Of a stretch of 64,000 bases of DNA, positions 18,721 through 26,306 are shown piece after piece. The DNA lies in assembly GCF_000368145.1 (NCBI RefSeq), contig NZ_KB849282.1:1-64000 (forward strand), read 5' to 3'. This DNA comes from Acinetobacter guillouiae CIP 63.46. GTDB taxonomy: Bacteria; Pseudomonadota; Gammaproteobacteria; Pseudomonadales; Moraxellaceae. The stretch's first letter is position 1. Every line of letters starts with the position of its first letter. The position numbers and the translations under genes were made by a program. The notes below the pieces were generated by a model. The model saw nothing but the letters and a program-made list of their open reading frames with translations. It searched no databases and was not told the DNA's origin.

Positions 18721-19242
18721 ATGCGATCAGCTACGCCAAGAAAAATTATTGTACTCAGCCTCATTCTAAGCCCTATTTTGTTTCTCACTGCATGTGCCCA
18801 AAATCCAAATCACGTTGCTACTGCTGCAACGGGCAACACATTAGCAGCGAAATCAAACACCCAACAAACGCAACAAAATAAAGCCATTGTGACTGATTTT
18901 TATGAAGGTGTATTTCAAAAGCATCAAGTTAAAGCATATGCAGATCGTTATATTGGTGACCAATATATTCAGCACAATCCGCGTGTTCCAGATGGTAAAG
19001 CGCCCTTTGTAAATCACTTTACCCAGTATTTCCAAAAAAATCCCGAAGCAAAAAGTGTAATCAAACGTGCTGTCGCAGAAGGAAACTTAGTATTTTTACA
19101 CGTTCATTCAGCTCAAAATCCACAAGATCGTGGTGTTGCGATTGTCGATATCTTTAGAGTCGAAAATGGAAAAATTGTTGAACACTGGGATGTACAACAA
19201 GCTGTTCCAGAATCAAGCGCCAACAGCAATACCATGTTTTAA
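18721..19242 (+). CDS. SnoaL-like lipoprotein
   Basis: 173 residues. A lipoprotein signal (LILSPILFLTAC) places the mature N-terminal cysteine at about residue 26. The rest is a SnoaL/NTF2-like fold: IVTDFYEGVFQKHQVKAYADRYIGDQYIQHNPRVPDGK and IVDIFRVENGKIVEHWDVQQ, the common pattern of polyketide-cyclase-like proteins. In this family H and D residues in YIQHNP and EHWD line a pocket. Function unknown; membrane-anchored in the periplasm. A hairpin without T-run (18659-18688) lies just upstream. Confidence 0.8.
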   Translation: MRSATPRKIIVLSLILSPILFLTACAQNPNHVATAATGNTLAAKSNTQQTQQNKAIVTDFYEGVFQKHQVKAYADRYIGDQYIQHNPRVPDGKAPFVNHFTQYFQKNPEAKSVIKRAVAEGNLVFLHVHSAQNPQDRGVAIVDIFRVENGKIVEHWDVQQAVPESSANSNTMF

Positions 19243-19281
19243 CACAGTATTTAAATCAAACGATCTAAGCACCTATTCCAT

Positions 19282-19311
19282 AAAAAATCCCAAACAATGT
19301 TGGGATTTTTT
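19282..19311. terminator. Bidirectional terminator
   Basis: Stem AAAAAATCCCA / TGGGATTTTTT, between the SnoaL-like lipoprotein gene and the thioesterase gene, which converge. Confidence 0.85.
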
Positions 19312-19322
19312 ATCTTGATCAT

Positions 19323-19745
19323 TCAAGCACTTTGCGACGCTAAATACTTCTGCTTTACATCTTCAGGAATTTGGCGTTTATTTCCCGCAACATCTACAGC
19401 AACAAAAGTAAATACACCTGCAGTCACACGTTTGGCAGCACGAGAACTGTCATGACTATCCCAAACTTCGATCTGCATTTGAATCGATGTATTACCGACC
19501 TTTAAAAGCTTGGTATAACAACTGATCACATCCCCCACTTTTACGGGAACAAGAAAAGTCATCTGATTAATCGAAATCGTTGCACAACGCCCTTTACTAA
19601 AGCGTTCTGCATGAATTGCACCAGCCAAATCCATTTGTGAAACAATCCAACCACCAAAAACATCACCACTCCAGTTTGTATCTGCTGGCATTGCGATGGT
19701 TTGTAAAGACAGTGTACCTTCAGGTTTTACATGAGAATCTGACAC
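19323..19745 (-). CDS. Acyl-CoA thioesterase, YciA-like
   Basis: 140-residue hotdog thioesterase. MPADTNWSGDVFGGWIVSQMDLAGAIHA contains the family block N/D-x-G-x-x-F-G-G-x-x-x-x-x-M-D with the catalytic aspartate in MDLA. It would hydrolyse medium or long acyl-CoA. It sits 20 bases downstream of trxC on the same strand; co-transcription with trxC and the hydrolase is likely. Confidence 0.88.
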   Translation of the reverse strand: MSDSHVKPEGTLSLQTIAMPADTNWSGDVFGGWIVSQMDLAGAIHAERFSKGRCATISINQMTFLVPVKVGDVISCYTKLLKVGNTSIQMQIEVWDSHDSSRAAKRVTAGVFTFVAVDVAGNKRQIPEDVKQKYLASQSA

Positions 19746-19765
19746 AATAACTCCGAGCCCGTGAA

Positions 19766-20197
19766 TTACTTATGGGCATTTAATTGTTGATCTAACCATT
19801 CTTGTAATTGGTTAGCACGTAACGCACCACTTATTCTAGCAACTTCCGTGGTTTTATTCATTAAAACCAAGGTTGGGATACTGCGAATATTAAATGCACT
19901 ACTTAACCGTGGATTCGCTTCAGTATCAATTTTAGCAAAAGCCACATGGGGGTTATTTTTTGCAACTTCAGCAAAATGCGGTGCCATCATTTTGCATGGG
20001 CCACACCACTCTGCCCATAAATCAATCATAATTGGCAAATCACTATGACTAACAAAGTTACTAAAATTTTGTTCATTTAACTCAATAGGAGCAAGTGCAA
20101 TCAAATTTTGATGACATTGACCACAAGTGGGTTGAGCATTTAGTTTATCTTCGGGAACTCGGTTTTTTGCGCCACATGATGGACATACAATAATCAT
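19766..20197 (-). CDS. trxC: Thioredoxin 2
   Basis: 143 residues: an N-terminal zinc ribbon with two CxxC pairs (CPSCGAKNR and CGQC) and a thioredoxin domain with the active site WAEWCGPCKMMAP. The zinc ribbon distinguishes TrxC from TrxA; it is a cytosolic disulfide reductase induced by oxidative stress in E. coli. Its start directly abuts the stop of the upstream hydrolase (20197/20198). Confidence 0.94.
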   Translation of the reverse strand: MIIVCPSCGAKNRVPEDKLNAQPTCGQCHQNLIALAPIELNEQNFSNFVSHSDLPIMIDLWAEWCGPCKMMAPHFAEVAKNNPHVAFAKIDTEANPRLSSAFNIRSIPTLVLMNKTTEVARISGALRANQLQEWLDQQLNAHK

Positions 20198-21094
20198 CTA
20201 GCTCACTCCAATATGTTGATGTAAAAACTCTAATTGGGTCAAAATTGATTTTTCCAACCATTTCCCATGATAAATATCAAAATGCGCCATATCCCATTCA
20301 TGATATTGCACAAAAGGTGCAATATTTGTTGCCGTTTCTCGGCTAGATTCAATCGGGATAAAACTGTCTTTCTTAGCTGCAATAAATAGCACAGGAATAT
20401 TAATACTTCTGACGGTCTGAATTGGTCTAAAACGGATTAAATTAAAAAATACCCTTGCCGGAACTTCACCACTCCAAAAGTAGTCTGGATTTACAATCGA
20501 CATATAGCCGTTATAACTATCTTTGGTCGGAATAAAACATAAATCAAAGGGATGTACCACTGGTAAGGTTCTTGGAAGCATGCCAACTTTTGCCCCCATA
20601 TAATCTTGACTGGATATTTTTAATGCCTTGGGTAACTGTTGAATTGGAAATAATTTTGCAGTTTCTGCCCCATCCACATAAGGCACTTGCACCATAATGG
20701 CTTGGACACTTTTTAGCTCACTTGCAAGACTAAGTACATAGCCGCCACTCAAAGAGGTCCCCCAAAGCACTATTTTTTTTGGATTAATTTTCTTTTGTGT
20801 TGCAACATAACTGACCACAGTTTTCCAATCATCCAACTGATTTTGCAATGAAATCAGTTCACGAGGAAAGCCTGTACTTCCTCCCCAAAAACGATAATCA
20901 AACAGTACAACCGCATAGCCTGCCTGTGCAATTTTTTGCGCATAGCTCACCAACTTAAATTGTCTTAAACATGCAAATCCATGAGCCATAATAATAACAG
21001 CAGGTTTTTTTAGATTTTTAGGTCGATAAAAATCCGCCGCTATGACTTCTTGTCCAATGGGAATATATAGTGGTTCAACTGTATATGCGTACAT
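20198..21094 (-). CDS. Alpha/beta hydrolase
   Basis: 298 residues. IIMAHGFACLRQFKLVSYAQKIAQAGYAVVLFDYRFWGGSTG shows the oxyanion-hole HG and the fold's second strand; LWGTSLSGGYVL is the nucleophile elbow (G-T-S-L-S), and WDMAHFDIYHG holds a likely catalytic His. No signal peptide. It resembles the DUF1749/dienelactone-hydrolase-like group. The substrate is unknown. ATG at 21094 with GGAG five bases upstream is preferred to the overlapping GTG at 21100. Confidence 0.82.
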   Translation of the reverse strand: MYAYTVEPLYIPIGQEVIAADFYRPKNLKKPAVIIMAHGFACLRQFKLVSYAQKIAQAGYAVVLFDYRFWGGSTGFPRELISLQNQLDDWKTVVSYVATQKKINPKKIVLWGTSLSGGYVLSLASELKSVQAIMVQVPYVDGAETAKLFPIQQLPKALKISSQDYMGAKVGMLPRTLPVVHPFDLCFIPTKDSYNGYMSIVNPDYFWSGEVPARVFFNLIRFRPIQTVRSINIPVLFIAAKKDSFIPIESSRETATNIAPFVQYHEWDMAHFDIYHGKWLEKSILTQLEFLHQHIGVS

Positions 21095-21220
21095 ACACAC
21101 TCCATTGCGTTATCTTTTATAGATATTTCTTTTATAAATCTTTTATCGTTCAAACTCAGTTCTGAGCTTAATGCTATTATATATAGCATATTGGATTTTA
21201 AATCATATAGGAGTGACGAA

Positions 21221-21559
21221 ATGAGTGAAAATGTTGGTTTTGCTGGTCAAATTGGTCCAGAACATATTGCTCAAGTGGCAGAAAAAGGCTTTAAGTCTAT
21301 AATGAATAATCGTCCTGATTTGGAAGGCGGAACAGAACAGCCTACAAGTGCTCAAATTGAAGAAGCTGCACGTGCTGCAGGTTTGGACTATGTATTTCTA
21401 CCTGTCGTTGCTGGTCAAATCACAGAAGTTGATGTCAGAAGCTTTGCCAACCGCTTTAACGAGCTTCCAAAACCAGTACTCATGTTTTGTCGTACAGGTA
21501 ATCGTTCAAATAACCTCTATCAAATTGCAAAACAAATGGATTTATTAGACGACGAATAA
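21221..21559 (+). CDS. DUF442 (TIGR01244) phosphatase/sulfurtransferase-like protein
   Basis: 112 residues with a cysteine phosphatase-like loop MFCRTGNRSNNL (C-x5-R) and the N-terminal block KSIMNNRPDLEGGTEQPTS, both diagnostic of the family fused to the beta-lactamase-like sulfur dioxygenase Blh in other bacteria. Here the domain stands alone. It may act on persulfides or phosphates, but this is not established. The ATG at 21221 has AGGAG nine bases upstream; an upstream in-frame TTG (21191) is not favoured. Confidence 0.82.
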   Translation: MSENVGFAGQIGPEHIAQVAEKGFKSIMNNRPDLEGGTEQPTSAQIEEAARAAGLDYVFLPVVAGQITEVDVRSFANRFNELPKPVLMFCRTGNRSNNLYQIAKQMDLLDDE

Positions 21560-21675
21560 ATTCTCATGAATATAGAAGGCATTCTATTGAATGTCTTTTG
21601 GTTCACCTTAAATGGAAAAGCTTAAATTTTTACAGCAATTCGAATAGATTGCACTTTTAAAATTTTGCAACAATT

Positions 21676-21691
21676 TAAACAGATCTGTTTA
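21676..21691. promoter_or_regulatory. 16-bp perfect palindrome upstream of msrA
   Basis: TAAACAGATCTGTTTA in the 250-base gap before msrA. Could be an operator for a dimeric repressor. No regulator is identified. Confidence 0.3.
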
Positions 21692-21812
21692 GTGAATCAA
21701 ACAGGTATTGTACCTATGCTTAAATGGTTATATGACAAACTAAGCAAGTTCACGATATGATCTTTGGCATCGTTTCGTCTTTTCCATAATTTAAAAATAA
21801 AGGGATCTTCAC

Positions 21813-22334
21813 ATGCAACAGGCTCTATTTGGTGGTGGCTGCTTTTGGTGTACCGAAGCCGTATTTTTACAGCTCAAAGGTGTCAATCACGTAGTCAGTG
21901 GTTATGCTGGCGGGCATACTCCCAATCCAACTTATGAAGCAATTTGTAATGGGGATACCAATCATGCTGAAGTGATTTTGATTGAATTTGATGAACAGCA
22001 AATCAATTATCAACAATTACTCACGGTTTTTTTTGCAATTCATGATCCAACTACATTAAACCGCCAAGGCAATGATATTGGAACACAATATCGTTCGGTG
22101 ATTTATTACTTCAATGAACAGCAAAAACTTGAATCTGAACAATTTATTGAGCAGCTTAAAGCAGATGGTTTAAATATTGTGACTGAACTCAGTCCAGCAC
22201 CCACCTTCCATCCTGCCGAAGAATATCATCAAAACTTCTTTGCCCGTAATCCTGCGCAAGGTTATTGTAATTTTGCCATTCCACCAAAATTACTCAAACT
22301 TCATAGCCAATTTCAAGATCTTTTAAAAGAATAA
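21813..22334 (+). CDS. msrA: Peptide methionine-S-sulfoxide reductase
   Basis: Repairs methionine S-sulfoxides in proteins. 173 residues, with catalytic cysteine in GGGCFWCTE (residues 7-15) and the conserved AEEYHQNFF. The third motif, [11 protein letters not shown], holds the likely resolving cysteine. Start ATG 21813 with AAAGGGA upstream. Apparently monocistronic. Confidence 0.96.
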   Translation: MQQALFGGGCFWCTEAVFLQLKGVNHVVSGYAGGHTPNPTYEAICNGDTNHAEVILIEFDEQQINYQQLLTVFFAIHDPTTLNRQGNDIGTQYRSVIYYFNEQQKLESEQFIEQLKADGLNIVTELSPAPTFHPAEEYHQNFFARNPAQGYCNFAIPPKLLKLHSQFQDLLKE

Positions 22335-22403
22335 GATCACTGAAAATACTTCACTTTATATAACAAAAGTGAACTAACCCAATAGCCAAAATATCAACAT
22401 AAA

Positions 22404-22430
22404 AAAACCTCCTTAAAAGGAGGTTTTAAA
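22404..22430. terminator. Bidirectional terminator between msrA and exbD
   Basis: Stem AAAACCTCCTT / AAGGAGGTTTT with an AA loop and flanking A/T runs. Confidence 0.85.
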
Positions 22431-22449
22431 ATATTTGTAATTATTTAAA

Positions 22450-22854
22450 TTAATTATCACTCATAAAGGCAAGATCATTTAATCCTGCTTCACTTGCACG
22501 AGACATCACTTGTGCAACGGTATCATAGCGAGATTCTTTATCCGCTCTCAACTGTACAGCTGGTTTTACTGGCTTTTGACCTTCTTCATCAAATCGTTTA
22601 GCCAATTCATCTAAAGTAATGACTTTATCATTCCAAGCCACATCGCCATTCTGATTGATACTGATGGTAATTGCTTCAGGTGGAGGCGCGATTACTTCAG
22701 CAGTAGTCTTTGGTAAAGTTAATGGTATCGATGGGTTAGCAACGGTGGCTGTCACCAAGAAGATGATCATCAATACCAACATAATATCGATCAGCGGAAT
22801 GAGATTCATCTCATTCATGCCAGAATCGTTGTCTTCTCCCAATTGAAAAGCCAT
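22450..22854 (-). CDS. exbD: Biopolymer transport protein ExbD
   Basis: 134 residues: a single N-terminal membrane helix (MNLIPLIDIMLVLMIIFLVTATV) with the essential membrane aspartate in LIDIML, and a periplasmic domain. With ExbB it forms the proton channel that energises TonB. Its start overlaps the exbB stop by one base. Last gene of tonB-exbB-exbD. Confidence 0.94.
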   Translation of the reverse strand: MAFQLGEDNDSGMNEMNLIPLIDIMLVLMIIFLVTATVANPSIPLTLPKTTAEVIAPPPEAITISINQNGDVAWNDKVITLDELAKRFDEEGQKPVKPAVQLRADKESRYDTVAQVMSRASEAGLNDLAFMSDN

Positions 22855-23477
22855 TAAGCTTGACCTCCAACTAAACCTTTACTGGTAGATTCAGATTCAA
22901 CTTTTTGCGTTGAAGAATCTTGTTGTAACATCGTATCAATTAACAAACCATGTGCTTGATCTTGCAACTCATTTGACAATGTACGGTTAAAACGTACGCA
23001 AATGTTATATGCCAATACCGCTGGAATCGCAACAGCAAGACCTAGACCAGTCATGATCAGTGCCTCACCAACTGGCGTTGCAACTTGAGCTAAACCTGCT
23101 TGACCACTTTTACCTACAGCAACAAGTGCGTGGAAGATTCCCCATACCGTACCAAATAAACCAACAAATGGTGCAAGTGAAGCAATCGTTCCTAAAACTG
23201 AAACACCTTTTTCAGCATTGGCCTTTTCTGCTGAGATTTGACGTAGTAACGCTTGTTCTGCAACTGCTTTACGTTGGTCAAAGCTTAATGGCGCAAGCTT
23301 GGCTTTTAATGCTTTTAAAGCCTGAGCAAGGTGATCCTGAGCAACCTGCTTGAGTTGACGCGTGCCTAGAATACGCAAAATGAACACAGTCCACGTTGCA
23401 ATAGACATTGCCAATAACACGAAATACAGTGTCTTACTGACCGCATCAGCATGTTGCCAATAAACTGAAAAGTTCAT
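22854..23477 (-). CDS. exbB: Biopolymer transport protein ExbB
   Basis: About 207 residues with three membrane helices and the MotA/TolQ/ExbB signature: LGTIASLAPFVGLFGTVWGIFHAL and EALIMTGLGLAVAIPAVLAYN. It forms the pentameric channel around ExbD. Start taken at ATG 23477; a GTG two codons earlier (23483) is closer to AGGAA and cannot be excluded. Confidence 0.93.
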   Translation of the reverse strand: MNFSVYWQHADAVSKTLYFVLLAMSIATWTVFILRILGTRQLKQVAQDHLAQALKALKAKLAPLSFDQRKAVAEQALLRQISAEKANAEKGVSVLGTIASLAPFVGLFGTVWGIFHALVAVGKSGQAGLAQVATPVGEALIMTGLGLAVAIPAVLAYNICVRFNRTLSNELQDQAHGLLIDTMLQQDSSTQKVESESTSKGLVGGQA

Positions 23478-23508
23478 ATGCACATTTCCTAATTCTTAAA
23501 AAAATTAT

Positions 23509-24330
23509 TTACTTTTTAGAGACCGACAATGCAAAATCTTGCCTAATTTTAAATGGTACACCCGCACCATTTTCTCTATAAGCTTTAAATTTTGCAGATT
23601 GAGTCTGCTTAACAACATAACTATCTAAACTTGAATTACCACTAGATTGAAGAATACGAACATTGGTAATATTTCCGCCCGCATCCGCAGTAATTTCTAG
23701 ATTCACAACTTTTGTTCCATCTTCTGGAGACATCAGTTTAAGTAATTGCTCTTTTGCGATACGTGGACTACGACTCCAAGACACCTGACCTTCATTTACA
23801 TTACGCGGCGTGTTTCTTTGCTCTTGATCACGACGTTGACGATCGCGCTCATCTTGCTCACGTTTTTGACGATCACGTTCATCTTGTTCACGTTTCTGCT
23901 GTTCCGCACGCTTCTGATCATCTTGACGTTTTTGCTCATCTTGACGTGCCTTATCCTGCTTCTGTTGCTCTTCTAAACGCTTTTGTTCTTCAAGCTTTCT
24001 TGCCCGATCATCATTTTCTACAGGTTTTTTCTGCTCAATGATTTTTGGCTTAACCACAGGTTTAGGCTCAACTTTCTTCTCTATAGGTTTCGGTTGAACT
24101 TTAGGTTTGATGGGTTCAGATGGCGGCGGCGGCGGTGGAACATCTTCTTTTAACTTTAAAAATTTGATTTTTAAAGGTTCTTTCTTTATTTGAGGCAGTT
24201 CAAATGGTTTCATATGACTTACCCCCCACAACACACCTACGTGCCCGACAACAACTGCTAACACTGCAGCAAGGACTTTTTTCTTCATCGGTGGTGGCGT
24301 TTGAAGTGGTGCAATGGAAGACTGACTCAT
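23509..24330 (-). CDS. tonB: TonB energy transducer
   Basis: 273 residues: an N-terminal membrane helix (VLAAVLAVVVGHVGVLWGVS), a proline/lysine stretch (VPPPPPPSEPIKPK), a long charged linker from about 95 to 175 made of DERDRQKRE-like repeats, and a C-terminal TonB domain (VVNLEITADAGGNITNVRILQSSGNSSLDSYV, split here for position: about 206-237). The Glu/Gln/Arg/Lys-rich linker is much longer than in E. coli and more like TolA. Heads the operon; a Fur-box candidate lies 99-113 bases upstream. Confidence 0.92.
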   Translation of the reverse strand: MSQSSIAPLQTPPPMKKKVLAAVLAVVVGHVGVLWGVSHMKPFELPQIKKEPLKIKFLKLKEDVPPPPPPSEPIKPKVQPKPIEKKVEPKPVVKPKIIEQKKPVENDDRARKLEEQKRLEEQQKQDKARQDEQKRQDDQKRAEQQKREQDERDRQKREQDERDRQRRDQEQRNTPRNVNEGQVSWSRSPRIAKEQLLKLMSPEDGTKVVNLEITADAGGNITNVRILQSSGNSSLDSYVVKQTQSAKFKAYRENGAGVPFKIRQDFALSVSKK

Positions 24331-24428
24331 AAGAATCTAAATACCTAAAATTGAGCAAACTACAAAAAATTATTCAGTTTGTAGATTAAGCTCATCGGAT
24401 AGAACAATTAAAGTGCAACAATGATAAA

Positions 24429-24443
24429 TGAGAAGTGTTTTCA
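24429..24443. promoter_or_regulatory. Fur box candidate upstream of tonB
   Basis: TGAGAAGTGTTTTCA fits the 7-1-7 Fur pattern TGATAATNATTATCA at 10 of 14 fixed positions and is flanked by AAA/TTT, extending the dyad (AAATGAGAA...TTTTCATTT). It lies in the tonB promoter region, where iron control is expected. Confidence 0.5.
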
Positions 24444-24493
24444 TTTGCAACTGGTTTTTCAATGTTTTTAATCGATTTTACAAATTAAAAATA

Positions 24494-24522
24494 AAAAAAG
24501 GATGCATAAAGCATCCTTTTTT
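24494..24522. terminator. Terminator downstream of purU
   Basis: Stem AAAAAAGGATGC / GCATCCTTTTTT with loop ATAAA, 30 bases after the purU stop. It separates purU from the tonB promoter. Confidence 0.9.
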
Positions 24523-24551
24523 ATGACTCATATTAAATGAATATTCACATG

Positions 24552-25418
24552 TTATTGAAAAACAACAGTCTTATTGCCATCGACAATAATACGGTCTTCT
24601 AGATGCCATTTGACCGCTCTAGCAAGTACGTTACGTTCAACATCTTGGCCTAATTCACGCAGTTGATCCACAGTAAAATCGTGGTTTACTCGTTCTACAT
24701 CTTGCTCAATGATTGGGCCTTGATCCAGATCAGCCGTCACATAATGCGCTGTTGCCCCAATCAATTTAACGCCTTTTTCATAAGCCTGTTTATATGGATT
24801 TGCCCCCACAAAAGCAGGTAAAAATGAGTGATGAATATTGATCACTTTCATTTCCCACTTTTGTACAAACTCTTCATCGAGAATTTGCATATAACGCGCG
24901 AGAACCAGTAAATCATTCCCTTGCATTAACTCATCGATCTTTGTATAGGCTTCACGTTTATTTTCTTTGTTGACTGGAACCACATAGAAAGGGATACCAA
25001 AGTTTTCTACAGATTCACGTAAGTCTTCATGGTTTGAAACCACTTGGGTAATTTCACAAGGTAAGCCACCACGTGAATGACGCCATAACAACTCAAGCAA
25101 AGCATGGTCAACTTTAGACACCAAAATACCGACTTTTTTAATGTCACTCACCAAAGCCAAACGCCAATGCATACTATAGCGTTCAGCCACATTGGTTGCG
25201 AAAGTTTGAATGAGACTCTCACGACGGGATTGCAAATGATCAAGTTCAAACTCAACACGCATAAAATAACGCCCGCCCTGAGCTTCAGTTGCGTATTGAT
25301 CAAGCGCAGTAATGTTCGCGCCCTGATGATACAAAAAGCTCGATACAGCTTGCACGATTCCTGGCTTGTCTTCACAAGTAATCAGTAGACGTGCTGTGTT
25401 GGCAGTAGTCATGTTCAT
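24552..25418 (-). CDS. purU: Formyltetrahydrofolate deformylase
   Basis: Hydrolyses 10-formyltetrahydrofolate to formate and tetrahydrofolate, balancing one-carbon pools. About 288 residues: an N-terminal ACT domain (LLITCEDKPGIVQAVSSFLY) that in E. coli senses glycine/methionine, and a formyltransferase-fold domain with INIHHSFLPAFVGANPY and a likely catalytic aspartate in TADLDQGPIIEQD. The start is uncertain among GTG 25433, ATG 25418 and ATG 25412; none has a strong ribosome-binding site. Confidence 0.93.
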   Translation of the reverse strand: MNMTTANTARLLITCEDKPGIVQAVSSFLYHQGANITALDQYATEAQGGRYFMRVEFELDHLQSRRESLIQTFATNVAERYSMHWRLALVSDIKKVGILVSKVDHALLELLWRHSRGGLPCEITQVVSNHEDLRESVENFGIPFYVVPVNKENKREAYTKIDELMQGNDLLVLARYMQILDEEFVQKWEMKVINIHHSFLPAFVGANPYKQAYEKGVKLIGATAHYVTADLDQGPIIEQDVERVNHDFTVDQLRELGQDVERNVLARAVKWHLEDRIIVDGNKTVVFQ

Positions 25419-25502
25419 GTTGATGGATATCACTTATAAGTTAATTTAAAAACAGCCGAATATTTTAACGCTTTTTCATCAGCTTTCAATCTTGATTCCG
25501 CA

Positions 25503-26195
25503 TCAATCGCGTTTTACAGCAGATAAACTGGCAAATAATTCCGAAGAACCGAAGCTTTCTAGCAAGCGTTCATAGGTTTCGCGACTTTCGCCACGTAAAT
25601 AAGGACCTTCTAAAAACACCATCTGGCGCAATGCTTGCCAAATCCATTTTTCATCTAAATGGTTGGAATCACTTAAATGCCCAGACATATATAGGAAGTT
25701 GGTCCAGTTGGTCAGGACAATCCAAATATTGATGATGAGTGCTTCAATTTCAGAAGGTGTCATCTGCATCAGTCCCGCTTCAACAAAGGCATGATAAATT
25801 TTTTGCCCTTGTTGCATCACCTTGCCAGCAAAGCGAGGATAAATTTTTCTAAAGTCGTCGTTATTTTCAATTAAATGGTAAACATCACGATGTAGAAAGC
25901 GATATTCCCATAGCTGACTACTTAAAACTTGGAAATAACGGATTTTGTCATTCGCATTGACTCCACGGTCATCGGGTAATGACAGCATATCTAAAGTTTC
26001 TTTTTGGTATTGTTCCATCAATTCTTTGATGATTTCTTGTTTGTTTCGAAAATGATAATACAAATTTCCAGGACTGATCCCAAGCTCTGCTGCAATATGA
26101 TTCGTTGTAACTGCACGTTCGCCGCGCTCATTAAAAAGTTGCAGACTAATCTGCAAAATTCGGTCTTTCGTTTTCAAAGTTTTGGAGCTCGACAT
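25503..26195 (-). CDS. TetR family transcriptional regulator
   Basis: 230 residues. The N-terminal helix-turn-helix is typical: DRILQISLQLFNERGERAVTTN, HIAAELGISPGNLYYHFRNKQEI. The ligand domain contains several aromatic residues (WTNFLYMSGHLSD). It is divergent from the aldehyde dehydrogenase gene; two perfect palindromes lie between them (26215-26230 and 26248-26267), so it most likely represses itself and the dehydrogenase. Start ATG 26195; an upstream GTG (26222) would fall inside a palindrome and is less likely. Inducer unknown, probably an aldehyde or fatty acyl compound. Confidence 0.85.
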   Translation of the reverse strand: MSSSKTLKTKDRILQISLQLFNERGERAVTTNHIAAELGISPGNLYYHFRNKQEIIKELMEQYQKETLDMLSLPDDRGVNANDKIRYFQVLSSQLWEYRFLHRDVYHLIENNDDFRKIYPRFAGKVMQQGQKIYHAFVEAGLMQMTPSEIEALIINIWIVLTNWTNFLYMSGHLSDSNHLDEKWIWQALRQMVFLEGPYLRGESRETYERLLESFGSSELFASLSAVKRD

Positions 26196-26214
26196 CCTAT
26201 TACCATTTTTAACC

Positions 26215-26230
26215 GTTAGCACAAGCTAAC
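26215..26230. promoter_or_regulatory. Operator candidate 1 (TetR gene/aldehyde dehydrogenase)
   Basis: Perfect inverted repeat GTTAGC-ACAA-GCTAAC, about 20 bases upstream of the regulator's ATG, where bound repressor would block its own transcription. Confidence 0.5.
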
Positions 26231-26247
26231 ATAAAGTGACTTGACTA

Positions 26248-26267
26248 TTTAGAGTATTTACTCTAAA
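26248..26267. promoter_or_regulatory. Operator candidate 2, 20-bp palindrome
   Basis: Perfect 9-2-9 inverted repeat TTTAGAGTA-TT-TACTCTAAA midway between the divergent genes, immediately after a possible -35 (TTGACT, 26241-26246). Length and symmetry fit TetR-family operators. Confidence 0.6.
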
Positions 26268-26306
26268 AATTATATTATATTAACCTATTCGTAAATGGTG
26301 TTTGTC

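Noticed and set aside
23746..24041. Open frames antisense to tonB with Leu- or His-rich translations
   Set aside because: They are mirror images of the charged repeat linker of TonB.
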